From Deltaproteobacteria bacterium (GTDB lineage: Bacteria > Desulfobacterota > Desulfuromonadia > Geobacterales > Pseudopelobacteraceae), in the NCBI GenBank assembly GCA_021782545.1, contig JAJXUW010000005.1, forward strand, positions 1 to 40,802: 40,802 bases of DNA, written 5' to 3'. Position 1 is the stretch's first letter. The number at the start of each line of letters is the position of its first letter. The translations under genes and the position numbers were made by a program. The notes beneath the pieces are model-generated. The model was given only the letters and a program-made list of their open reading frames with translations, had not been told where the DNA came from and searched no databases. Of this stretch, positions 11,097 through 20,002 are shown in pieces.

Positions 11097-12278
11097 ATGG
11101 AGATAACCGTTCCCGCTGTGGGTGAATCGGTCTTCGAGGCCTTGGTGGCCCTGTGGCGCAAAGAGGACGGCGCGGCAGTGCGGCGCGATGAGGTGCTGTG
11201 CGAGCTTGAGACCGACAAGATCACCTTCGAACTCCAGGCCGAGGCCGCTGGCATCCTGCATATCACGGTACCGGCCGGCCAGACGGTAAAGATCGGTGCG
11301 GTCATCGGCAGCATTGAGGATGCAGGCGCCGCTGCAGCCACGAAGCCAACGGGGCCTACCGTCGCAGCCCCGCCACCCTTCGTCATGCCGGCGGCCCGCA
11401 AGCTGGCCGCCGAACAGGGGATCGATCCGGCCTCTCTTTCCGAAACCGGCACGGGGGGACGGGTCACCGTGGCGGATGTGCAGCACGCCTTGGCCGGGCA
11501 GACGCCTCCTGCTGCCGCTCCCATCGCACCACAACCGGCGCCGCCCCGCACCGGGCACCCACCGGCAGAACCAGAAAAAAACCGCAGCCGACGGGTGCCG
11601 ATGACGCCGATCCGCCGCCGGATCGCCGAGCGTCTGCTGCAGGCGCGCCAGCAGACCGCCATGCTGACCACCTTCAACGAGGTGGAGATGTCACGGGTCA
11701 TGGCTCTGCGCAGCCAGTACCAAGAGGTGTTCCGCCAGCGGCACCAGGTATCCCTCGGGCTGATGTCGTTCTTCGTCAAGGCCTCGGTGGAGGCGCTCAG
11801 GGAGTTTCCGGAGGTAAACGCCTCCCTCGACGGCGACGACATCGTCTATCACGACTTCTACGACCTGGGGATCGCCATCGGCGCGGAAAAAGGGCTGGTG
11901 GTGCCGGTGGTGCGGGATGCCGACCGGCTCCGTTTCCACGAGATCGAGCAGCAGATCGCCGACTATGGGCGCAAGGTTACGGAGAACCGGCTGACCATCG
12001 CCGATCTGGAGGGGGGCACCTTCACCATCTCGAACGGCGGGGTCTACGGCTCGCTGCTCTCCACGCCGATCATCAACCCGCCCCAGAGCGCAGTACTGGG
12101 GATGCACGCCATCCAGAACCGGCCGGTGGAGCGGGACGGCCAGATCGTGCTGCGGCCGATGATGTATCTGGCCCTCTCCTACGATCACCGGATCATCGAT
12201 GGCCGGACGGCGGTACAGTTCCTGAAGCGGGTCTGCACGCTGGTGGCCGAACCTGACGAACTGTTTCTCGAAGTATAA
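11097..12278 (+). CDS. sucB: Dihydrolipoyllysine succinyltransferase (2-OGDH E2)
   Basis: Lipoyl domain ITVPAVGESVFEA...CELETDKITFEL; E3-binding ARKLAAEQGIDPASLSETGTGGRVTVADV; catalytic YDHRIIDGRTAVQFL. Confidence 0.97.
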   Translation: MEITVPAVGESVFEALVALWRKEDGAAVRRDEVLCELETDKITFELQAEAAGILHITVPAGQTVKIGAVIGSIEDAGAAAATKPTGPTVAAPPPFVMPAARKLAAEQGIDPASLSETGTGGRVTVADVQHALAGQTPPAAAPIAPQPAPPRTGHPPAEPEKNRSRRVPMTPIRRRIAERLLQARQQTAMLTTFNEVEMSRVMALRSQYQEVFRQRHQVSLGLMSFFVKASVEALREFPEVNASLDGDDIVYHDFYDLGIAIGAEKGLVVPVVRDADRLRFHEIEQQIADYGRKVTENRLTIADLEGGTFTISNGGVYGSLLSTPIINPPQSAVLGMHAIQNRPVERDGQIVLRPMMYLALSYDHRIIDGRTAVQFLKRVCTLVAEPDELFLEV

Positions 12279-12289
12279 CGGAGGAGACC

Positions 12290-13708
12290 ATGACAGAAAC
12301 CTACGACCTGGTGGTGATCGGCGCCGGACCGGGCGGCTACGTGGCGGCGATCCGGGCGCGACAGCTGGGGATGACCGTGGCGGTGGTGGAAAAACGGGCC
12401 GCCCTTGGCGGGGTCTGCCTGAACGAGGGCTGCATCCCCAGCAAGGCGCTCCTGGATTCATCGGAGCTATTCGCCCAGATCAGGGACAAGGCGGCTGGCC
12501 ACGGCATTATGGTGGAACCGCCCCGTCTGGAGCTTGCCCGGATGCAAGAACGCAAGCGGGAGGTAGTGGGGAAGCTGACCGAGGGCATCGCCTTTCTATT
12601 CAAGAAGAACGGCATCACCCGGCTGACCGGCACCGCCAGCCTGGCCGGGGTGGGGAGTGACGGCCTGATCGCCGTCAGCATCGCCGGCGACGACCCGGCC
12701 CAACCTGCCCGGTTGCAGGGACGACGAGTCCTGCTGGCAACCGGCAGCAGCGCCGTCGCCCTGCCAGGCATTCCGTTCGACGGCCGCCATGTAGTGGATG
12801 CCAGCGGAGCCCTGGCCTTCGAGCAGGTGCCCGAGCACCTCCTGGTGGTGGGGGCCGGCTACATCGGGCTTGAACTGGGGTCGGTCTGGCGGCGCCTGGG
12901 GGCGCGGGTGACGGTGGTGGAGACCCTGGCCAAGCCGCTGCCGGCAACCGATGGCCAGGTGGCCGACACCCTGGTGCGCAGCCTGAAGAAACAGGGGTTC
13001 AGCTTCAGGATGGAGACCAAAGCCGCCGGCCTTAAGCAGCAGGATGACGGCCTGGCCGTTGAGCTGGCAGGGCCGGCCGGCAACGAACAGGTACACTGCG
13101 ACCGGCTGCTGGTGGCAGCAGGACGCCGGCCGGTCACCGCCGGTCTGGGACTTGAGAATGTGGGGCTCACCGTGGGCGTCGACGGGCGGCTCACGGTGGA
13201 TGAACAGTATGCCACCAGTGTGCCGGGTATCTTCGCCATCGGCGATCTGGTGGCGGGACCGATGCTGGCCCACAAGGCCTCGGAAGAAGGGGTGGTCTGC
13301 GTGGAACGGATGGCTGGCCAGGCCTCCCGGGTAGCGTACGACTGCCTGCCCGGCGTGGTCTACACCTGGCCCGAGGCGGCCGGTGTCGGCAGGACCGAGG
13401 AGCAGCTCAAGGCGTCGGGCCGCCCCTACCTGACGGGCCGGTTCAACTTCAGCGCCAACGGCCGGGCCCGCTGTATGGATGAGGGGGAGGGATTTGTCAA
13501 ACTGCTGGCCGATGCCGAGAGCGGCCGGATCGAGGGGGTCCATATCATCGGCCCACGGGCCTCGGACCTCATCGCCGAGGCGGTGACCGCCATGACCTAC
13601 GGCGCCACGGCCCAGGATCTGGCCATGACCTTCCACGGCCATCCAACCCTGGCCGAGGCCCTGAAGGAGGCCGCCCTGGACGCCCACAAGCAGGCCATCC
13701 ACGCCTGA
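12290..13708 (+). CDS. lpdA: Dihydrolipoamide dehydrogenase (E3)
   Basis: DLVVIGAGPGGYVAAIRA, redox GGVCLNEGCIPSKALL, GAGYIGLELGSVW, C-terminal FHGHPTLAEALKEAALDAH; RBS GGAGGAGACC. Confidence 0.97.
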   Translation: MTETYDLVVIGAGPGGYVAAIRARQLGMTVAVVEKRAALGGVCLNEGCIPSKALLDSSELFAQIRDKAAGHGIMVEPPRLELARMQERKREVVGKLTEGIAFLFKKNGITRLTGTASLAGVGSDGLIAVSIAGDDPAQPARLQGRRVLLATGSSAVALPGIPFDGRHVVDASGALAFEQVPEHLLVVGAGYIGLELGSVWRRLGARVTVVETLAKPLPATDGQVADTLVRSLKKQGFSFRMETKAAGLKQQDDGLAVELAGPAGNEQVHCDRLLVAAGRRPVTAGLGLENVGLTVGVDGRLTVDEQYATSVPGIFAIGDLVAGPMLAHKASEEGVVCVERMAGQASRVAYDCLPGVVYTWPEAAGVGRTEEQLKASGRPYLTGRFNFSANGRARCMDEGEGFVKLLADAESGRIEGVHIIGPRASDLIAEAVTAMTYGATAQDLAMTFHGHPTLAEALKEAALDAHKQAIHA

Positions 13709-13714
13709 TTCCAT

Positions 13715-13743
13715 TTGCCGCCCGCCGGCAGATGTTCTATACT
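13715..13743 (+). promoter_or_regulatory. Putative sigma70 promoter upstream of cbiET
   Basis: TTGCCG - 17 nt - TATACT; a small inverted repeat TGCCG-N5-CGGCA overlaps the -35. Confidence 0.5.
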
Positions 13744-13780
13744 GTCGTCGCAGAACGGTTTGAAGCTACGGGGGGCCTAT

Positions 13781-15001
13781 ATGGCACAGGAAACCATCTA
13801 TCTGATCGGGGCCGGCATCGAAGGCCAGGAAGGGGTCAGCGCCAAGGCGCGGGAGCTCATCGCCGGGTCAGGCCTCTTGGTCGGCCGGCAGCGGCACCTG
13901 GACCGCTTTGCGGATTTTGGCGGTGAAAAGGTGGTGCTGCCTGAACTGCCGGCCCTGCTGGAGCTCTTGAAAAACACCGACAAGCAGGCCGTGGTGCTGG
14001 CCTCCGGCGATCCCAACTTCTTCGGGGTGGCCCGCTTTCTCTTGCGCAACCTGCCCAAAGAACGGCTGGAAATCTTCGCCAACGTCACCAGCATGCAGTA
14101 CGCCTTTGCCCGGATCAAGGAACCGTGGGACGACGCCATCTTCCTGTCGGTCCATGGCCGGGGGATGGGACGGGTCATTGACAAGATCGTGGCCTCGGAG
14201 AAGGCCTGCATCCTGACCGACCCGGTCAACACCCCGGCGGCCATCGCCCGCGAGCTTCTGGACCGGGGGGCAGAAGGGTACGAGGCCTGGGTCTGCGAAA
14301 ACCTGGGATTGCCCGGCGAAAAATTTACCCGCACCGATGTCAAGGGGCTGCTGCAGCTCACCCCTTCCGACCTGAACCTGCTGATCCTGATCCGCACCTG
14401 GGAACCGACCCTTACCAACTACCCCCTGATCGGCATCGATGATGAGGAGTTCGCCACCATCAAAAAACTGATCACCAAGCAGGAGGTGCGGGCGGTCACC
14501 CTGGCCAAGCTGCAGCTCCAGAACGACCTGGTGCTGTGGGACATCGGCGCGGGATCCGGGTCGGTCTCCATCGAGGCCTCCAACCTGATGCCCAACGGCA
14601 AACTGTTCGCCCTTGAAAAGAACCCCCAGTGCGTGGCGCACCTGCGGGAGAACCTGGCCAAATTCTGCGCCCACAACGTCAAGCTGGTGGAGGCCTGCGC
14701 ACCGGAGGGACTGGAGGATCTGCCCGACCCGGACCGGGTCTTTATCGGCGGCGCCGGCGGCAGCCTGGAGGAGATCGTCGAGCAGGTGGATCGCCGTCTG
14801 AAGGGGGGCGGTCTGATTGTGCTCAATGCCGTGACCCTGGACACCCTGGGCCGGTCGGTGGAGCTGTTGGAGTATCACGGCTATCAGGTGGAGGTGGCCT
14901 GCATCAACGTGGCCCGTACCCGCCCGCTTACCGAGTACAAGCTGTTCGAGGCCCAAAATCCGATCTACATCATCTCGGCCGCCAAACCGGGGGCAGCATG
15001 A
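13781..15001 (+). CDS. cbiET: Bifunctional cobalt-precorrin-7 C5-methyltransferase / cobalt-precorrin-6B C15-methyltransferase (decarboxylating), CbiET/CobL
   Basis: N-terminal tetrapyrrole methylase (GDPNFFGVARFLL, IFANVTSMQYAFARI, LSVHGRG) fused to a SAM-MTase CbiT domain (LWDIGAGSGSVSIEASNLMP, VFIGGAGGSLEEIV). Confidence 0.92.
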   Translation: MAQETIYLIGAGIEGQEGVSAKARELIAGSGLLVGRQRHLDRFADFGGEKVVLPELPALLELLKNTDKQAVVLASGDPNFFGVARFLLRNLPKERLEIFANVTSMQYAFARIKEPWDDAIFLSVHGRGMGRVIDKIVASEKACILTDPVNTPAAIARELLDRGAEGYEAWVCENLGLPGEKFTRTDVKGLLQLTPSDLNLLILIRTWEPTLTNYPLIGIDDEEFATIKKLITKQEVRAVTLAKLQLQNDLVLWDIGAGSGSVSIEASNLMPNGKLFALEKNPQCVAHLRENLAKFCAHNVKLVEACAPEGLEDLPDPDRVFIGGAGGSLEEIVEQVDRRLKGGGLIVLNAVTLDTLGRSVELLEYHGYQVEVACINVARTRPLTEYKLFEAQNPIYIISAAKPGAA

Positions 15002-15705
15002 GCCGGCTGTTTCTGGTGGGGGTCGGCCCCGGTGACCCGGAACTGCTGACCCGCAAGGCGGAACGGGTGCTGCGGGAGGTGGATGTGATCGCCGCCCCGG
15101 TCACCGCCCCCAGCGAATCCAGCCAGGCGCTGGGCATCGTACGGGAGTTCCTCGATGAACGGCGTCAGCACCTGCTGCCGCTGCTCTTCCCGATGTCCAG
15201 CGACCGGGCCACGCTGGAGCCCCACTGGCAGGAGGCCTGCCGGCTAGTAGCCGAACGGGTGGACGCCGGCAAGACGGTGGCCTTCATCACCCTCGGTGAT
15301 CCCCTGTTTTACGCCACCTCCCTCTACCTGTTGGAGCGGATGCGCCAGGACTACCCGGAGGTGCCGGTTGAGGTGGTGCCGGGGGTCTCCAGCATCTCCG
15401 CCGCCGCCGCTGAGGGGAAGTTCACCCTGGCCGAAGGGGCCGAACGGCTGGCAGTGCTGCCGGCAACGGCCGGTGAGGCGGCTATCAGTGCGGCCCTGCA
15501 GCAGAACGACACGCTGGTGCTGCTCAAGGTCAAACCGGCCTTTGGCGCGGTCATGGCCCTACTTGACGCCTATCCCGATGCCCGGCTCTTGTTTGCTCAG
15601 CGGGTCGGCATGGCCGATCAGGTGATCCTCTCCGACCGGGCCGCCATCGCCAACCACCAGCCCGACTACCTGTCGCTTCTGATCGTCCGTCAAACCAAGC
15701 GCTGA
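14998..15705 (+). CDS. cbiL: Precorrin-2 / cobalt-precorrin-2 C20-methyltransferase
   Basis: ATGA overlap with cbiET; LFLVGVGPGDPELLTRKAERVLREVDVIAAP, TLGDPLFYATSLYLLERM, VEVVPGVSSISAAAA. Confidence 0.92.
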   Translation: MSRLFLVGVGPGDPELLTRKAERVLREVDVIAAPVTAPSESSQALGIVREFLDERRQHLLPLLFPMSSDRATLEPHWQEACRLVAERVDAGKTVAFITLGDPLFYATSLYLLERMRQDYPEVPVEVVPGVSSISAAAAEGKFTLAEGAERLAVLPATAGEAAISAALQQNDTLVLLKVKPAFGAVMALLDAYPDARLLFAQRVGMADQVILSDRAAIANHQPDYLSLLIVRQTKR

Positions 15706-15776
15706 GCCACCCTGCCACGCCTCTGCCCCCTGCTGTCGGCAATATCTGCACACCCGCGCCATGGAGAACCGTTGTC

Positions 15777-17429
15777 ATGTCTGATCCCCTGATTCCCCAC
15801 ACACCATCAGCCTACGACTACCCGCTTTTGATCAAAAACCTGCTGTTCTGCCCGGTTATCGATAATCCGGATCAGGAGATCGTGTACCGTCACCACCGCT
15901 TCACCTACCGTTGTCTGCGCCAACGGGTGGCGCAACTGGCCAATGCCCTGGCCGGGCTCGGCGTCAAGCGGGGTGATACCGTAGCGGTGATGGACTGGGA
16001 TTCACACCGCTACCTGGAATGTTTCTTCGCGGTGCCGATGATCGGGGCGGTCCTGCACACCATCAATGTGCGGCTGTCGCCGGAACAGATCCTCTACACC
16101 ATCGACCATGCCGAAGACGACCTGCTGCTGGTTAACGGCGAATTCCTGCCGATACTGGAACAGATCAAGGGAAGGATCGAGCAGTCCGGCACGGTGCGTG
16201 GTTACGTGCTGATGAACGACGAACCAACACTCCCCGCAAGCAGCATCCCCTTTGCCGGCGAATACGAGGCCTTATTGGCCAAGGCAGCGACAACGTTCGA
16301 CTTCCCTGACTTCGATGAGAACACCCGCGCCACCACCTTTTACAGCACCGGCACCACCGGCCTGCCCAAAGGGGTCTACTTCAGCCATCGCCAGTTGGTG
16401 CTGCACACCATGGGCGTGATGGCCATGCTGGGGTCATCCGTGGGGCACGGCAGCTTCAACCGGCAGGATGTCTACATGCCGATCACGCCGATGTTCCACG
16501 TCCATGCCTGGGGCCTGCCGTACGTAGCCACCATGCTGGGAGTCAAGCAGGTCTATCCCGGCCGCTATCTGCCCGATGTCCTGCTTGAACTGCGGGAAAA
16601 GGAAGGGGTGACCTTCTCCCACTGCGTCCCCACCATCCTGCATATGCTCCTCAAGCACCCGCATGCGCAACGTCTGGACCTCTCCGGTTGGAAATTGATC
16701 ATCGGCGGGGCGTCCATGTCCAAGGCACTCTGCCTGGAGGCGATGCAGCGGGGAATTGACGTCTTTACCGGCTACGGCATGTCGGAGACCTGCCCGATAC
16801 TGACGATTGCCCATCTCACCCCTGAACTCCTGGAGCTTTCGCACGAAGAACAGGCCGAGATCCGTTGCAAGACCGGCCGCACCCTGCCGCTGGTGGATCT
16901 GCGGGTGGTGGACAGCCACTTGCAGGAACAACCCCGCGATGGCCGGAGCAGCGGAGAAATTGCGGTACGGGCTCCCTGGCTGACCCAAGGTTATCTCAAG
17001 GATTACAAGGCATCGGAACGGCTGTGGGAAGGTGGCTGGCTGCACACCGGCGATGTGGCGGTGCGGGACGGTCTGGGCTATGTCAAGATCACCGACCGTA
17101 CCAAAGACGTGCTCAAGGTGGCGGGTGAATGGGTATCATCGCTGGAGCTGGAAGATATCATCGCCCATCATCCTGCCGTGGCCGAGGTGGCGGTGATCGG
17201 GCAGCCCGATGAAAAATGGGGGGAACGGCCCCTGGCGCTGGTGGTCGCCAGGCCGGCAACGGCCCTGACGGAGAAGGAGCTCTCCCACCATGTCATGGCA
17301 TATGCCGAAAAAGGGATTATCAACAAGCAGGTCGTGCTGCTGAAGATCAAACTGGTAGATCAGATCGACAAGACCAGCGTCGGCAAGATCAACAAGGTGG
17401 CACTGCGCGAAAAGCACCTCACGCCATGA
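15777..17429 (+). CDS. AMP-dependent fatty acyl-CoA synthetase/ligase
   Basis: FYSTGTTGLPKGVYFSHRQLVLHT, GYGMSETCPILTIAHL, WLHTGDVAVRDGLGYVKITDRTKDVLKVAGEWVSSLELED, C-terminal KTSVGKINKVALR. Confidence 0.93.
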   Translation: MSDPLIPHTPSAYDYPLLIKNLLFCPVIDNPDQEIVYRHHRFTYRCLRQRVAQLANALAGLGVKRGDTVAVMDWDSHRYLECFFAVPMIGAVLHTINVRLSPEQILYTIDHAEDDLLLVNGEFLPILEQIKGRIEQSGTVRGYVLMNDEPTLPASSIPFAGEYEALLAKAATTFDFPDFDENTRATTFYSTGTTGLPKGVYFSHRQLVLHTMGVMAMLGSSVGHGSFNRQDVYMPITPMFHVHAWGLPYVATMLGVKQVYPGRYLPDVLLELREKEGVTFSHCVPTILHMLLKHPHAQRLDLSGWKLIIGGASMSKALCLEAMQRGIDVFTGYGMSETCPILTIAHLTPELLELSHEEQAEIRCKTGRTLPLVDLRVVDSHLQEQPRDGRSSGEIAVRAPWLTQGYLKDYKASERLWEGGWLHTGDVAVRDGLGYVKITDRTKDVLKVAGEWVSSLELEDIIAHHPAVAEVAVIGQPDEKWGERPLALVVARPATALTEKELSHHVMAYAEKGIINKQVVLLKIKLVDQIDKTSVGKINKVALREKHLTP

Positions 17430-19957
17430 ATCCCGTTTTTTCCGCCGACTGCAGCGCCCTGATCAGCCACGAGATCATGGCAGCCCACGGTAACGAGGTG
17501 TTCTTCATCGCCCACCTTGATGCTGATGGTTGCATTGTCAGCGCCGAGGCGATTGCCCGCGGCAATCAGCAGGCGGTGCCGGCCATCCTCTCCCGGGCCA
17601 CTGCCGGCGAAATGGTGCTTCACAACCACCCCTCCGGCAATCTGACCCCCTCCGCAGCGGATCTCGACCTGGCCTCCATCTGCGGCAACAACGGTATCGG
17701 CTTTGCCATCATCGACAACCGGTGCGAACGCTGCTACCTGGTGGTCTCGCCCCACACCCCCCGCACCGGCGAACTGCTTGCCTTTGATGAGCTTGAGCGG
17801 GCCTTCGGGGGCGACGGAATGCTCGCCCACCACCTGAAAGGGTATGAACCACGCGCGGAACAACTACGAATGGCCTTTTGCGTGGCAGAGGCCTTCAACC
17901 ATGACAAGGTGGCGGCGATCGAGGCCGGCACCGGCACCGGCAAGTCCCTGGCCTACCTGGTCCCTGCCGTGCTCTGGGCGGTCCGCAACGAGCAGCGGGT
18001 GGTCGTCTCCACCAACACCATCAACCTGCAGGAGCAGCTGGTAAAGAAGGACATCCCCCTGTTGCAGCGTCACAGCAGCATCCCGTTCAACGCCTGCCTG
18101 GTAAAAGGGCGCAACAACTACCTGTGTCTGCGCAAGCTGCAGGCCGGCATTGCCGATCCGGTTCTGTTCCCGGACGCTGCCAGCGAAGAACTGAACGCCA
18201 TTGCCGCCTGGAGCGAGACCACCGCCAGCGGCTGCCGAAGCGATCTCTCCTTCCAGCCCAGCAACGAGGTATGGGATGACCTGCGCTGTGAGGCCGATCA
18301 GTGCGGCCGTTCCCGCTGTCCCCACTTTGGCCGTTGTTTCTTCTATCAGGCCCGGCGCGATGCGGCCTCGGCACAGCTGCTGGTGGTAAACCACGCCCTG
18401 CTCCTGGCCGATATCGCGCTGCGCCGGGAAAGCGGCTACGATGCCACCGCCATCTTGCCTCCTTTCAGCCGTCTGATCATCGATGAGGCCCATCACCTTG
18501 AAGAGGCGGCCACCAGTGCCCTGTCGGTACACATAAGCCGCGCCGGCGTGATGCGGCAACTGTCCCGCCTGGCACCGGCAGGCAGCCGCGCCGGCATCCT
18601 GACCCTCCTGAACAACAAACTGGGCAAAGAGCTGCCCGAACAGTGTGACGACCTGTATCAGGAGTTGTCCGGGCTGATCGAGGCGGCTCTGCTGCCCCAA
18701 ACCCACGAACTTGCGGCTCTGCTCGACCAAGAGCTTGATTGGCTGGCCCTCACCCTGCGGGAGATGCCGCTGCCGGGGACGGCAGGGCAGGCGGACCGCC
18801 AGCCGCGTGGTGAGATCAAGTACCGTATCACGCCTGAGGTACGGACAACGCCGTTATGGAGCGATCTTCAGGCGCGGCTGGGACGACTGGTGGAAAGGCT
18901 GGCCGAACTCTCGGCCGGCCTGGGGGCCTTGGACCGAGCCGCCGCCAAACTACCCGAACAGATCCGGCAAGGGCTCGACAGCTGGCTCACCGACGCCGCG
19001 GGCATCGCCCGGCGACTCTCCGCAACGGGCGATGAGCTGGGCTGGTTCTGCGGCCAGGACGAAGAGGTCTGCCGCTGGCTTGAGGTCAAACAAAGCAAGC
19101 GGGGCGATCAGGCCGCCATCTGCGTGGCACCGCTTGAGGTGGCCGGGACCATCAAGGCCGCTCTGTTGGAGCCGATCTCCACCGTGGTGCTGACCTCGGC
19201 TACCCTGACCGTGGGCGGTTCCTTCGGCTACCTGCGGCGACGTATCGGCTTGGACCTGCTGGATGCGGAACGATTGGAGGAATGTGCCCTGGCCTCCCCC
19301 TTTGATTATGCCAGACAGGCCCTGGTCGCCATTCCCCGCAATCTGCCGGACCCAACCAGTGCCGCCTTCCGTCAACCACTGGCCGATGCGATACTGCGGG
19401 CGGTATCCCTCTCCGGCGGCGGGGCCTTTGTGCTGTTCACCTCCTTTGCGCTGTTGCAGCAGACCCATGCGAGCCTGAAGGCGGACCTTGAACGACTGGG
19501 GCTGACGGTACTCCGTCAGGGCGAGGGGAGCGGGCGGCACCAGTTGCTGGCACGCTTTCGCAAAGAACGCCGCGCCGTGCTGTTCGGCACCGACTCCTTC
19601 TGGGAGGGGGTGGATGTGAAGGGGGACGCCCTGCGGCTGGTGATCATCACCCGTCTGCCATTCCAGGTGCCGAGCGAACCGATCCAGCAGGCGCGGGCGG
19701 AACGGATCGCCGCACGCGGCGGTGACCCGTTCCGGGAGATGTCGGTGCCCCAGGCGGTGCTCAAACTACGCCAGGGGTTCGGTCGGCTGATCCGCAGTCG
19801 TGACGACCGGGGTGCGGTACTGATCCTGGACAACCGAATTGTGACCAAAAACTATGGCAAACGGTTCCTTGCCTCACTACCGGCCACCGCCCAGGCCATT
19901 GACGATACGGATGGCGTATTCGGCCAGCTGGAACGTTTTTTTCTGTCCTGGCACTGA
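17426..19957 (+). CDS. DinG-family (XPD-like, Fe-S) ATP-dependent helicase with an N-terminal RadC-like JAB/MPN+ domain
   Basis: N-terminus: NEVFFIAHLDADGCIVSAEAI...VLHNHPSGNLTPSAADLDLA (JAMM motif). Then Walker A EAGTGTGKSLAYLVP, Fe-S cysteines CEADQCGRSRCPHFGRCFF, DEAH box LIIDEAHHLEE, motif VI-like QGFGRLIRSRDDRG. Confidence 0.93.
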   Translation: MNPVFSADCSALISHEIMAAHGNEVFFIAHLDADGCIVSAEAIARGNQQAVPAILSRATAGEMVLHNHPSGNLTPSAADLDLASICGNNGIGFAIIDNRCERCYLVVSPHTPRTGELLAFDELERAFGGDGMLAHHLKGYEPRAEQLRMAFCVAEAFNHDKVAAIEAGTGTGKSLAYLVPAVLWAVRNEQRVVVSTNTINLQEQLVKKDIPLLQRHSSIPFNACLVKGRNNYLCLRKLQAGIADPVLFPDAASEELNAIAAWSETTASGCRSDLSFQPSNEVWDDLRCEADQCGRSRCPHFGRCFFYQARRDAASAQLLVVNHALLLADIALRRESGYDATAILPPFSRLIIDEAHHLEEAATSALSVHISRAGVMRQLSRLAPAGSRAGILTLLNNKLGKELPEQCDDLYQELSGLIEAALLPQTHELAALLDQELDWLALTLREMPLPGTAGQADRQPRGEIKYRITPEVRTTPLWSDLQARLGRLVERLAELSAGLGALDRAAAKLPEQIRQGLDSWLTDAAGIARRLSATGDELGWFCGQDEEVCRWLEVKQSKRGDQAAICVAPLEVAGTIKAALLEPISTVVLTSATLTVGGSFGYLRRRIGLDLLDAERLEECALASPFDYARQALVAIPRNLPDPTSAAFRQPLADAILRAVSLSGGGAFVLFTSFALLQQTHASLKADLERLGLTVLRQGEGSGRHQLLARFRKERRAVLFGTDSFWEGVDVKGDALRLVIITRLPFQVPSEPIQQARAERIAARGGDPFREMSVPQAVLKLRQGFGRLIRSRDDRGAVLILDNRIVTKNYGKRFLASLPATAQAIDDTDGVFGQLERFFLSWH

Positions 19958-19964
19958 ATGTGCT
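19949..19964 (+). promoter_or_regulatory. Putative sigma54 (RpoN) -24/-12 promoter for the 20003-20545 gene
   Basis: TGGCACTGAATGTGCT: GG-N10-GC spacing exact, near consensus TGGCACG-N4-TTGCW; spans the dinG stop codon and lies about 40 nt upstream of a gene with RBS AAGGAGG. Confidence 0.55.
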
Positions 19965-20002
19965 ATGGTTACCACCATCACGTACCAAGGAGGAATTTCC
20001 TG

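Noticed and set aside
13709-13780. Cobalamin riboswitch upstream of cbiET
   Set aside because: Leader is only about 70 bp and I see no B12-box-like sequence.
10616-14956. Long antisense ORFs (10616-11842, 12596-13714, 13868-14956) opposite sucA/sucB, lpdA and cbiET
   Set aside because: Composition artefact in high-GC DNA; no recognisable motifs, and the plus-strand genes are unambiguous.
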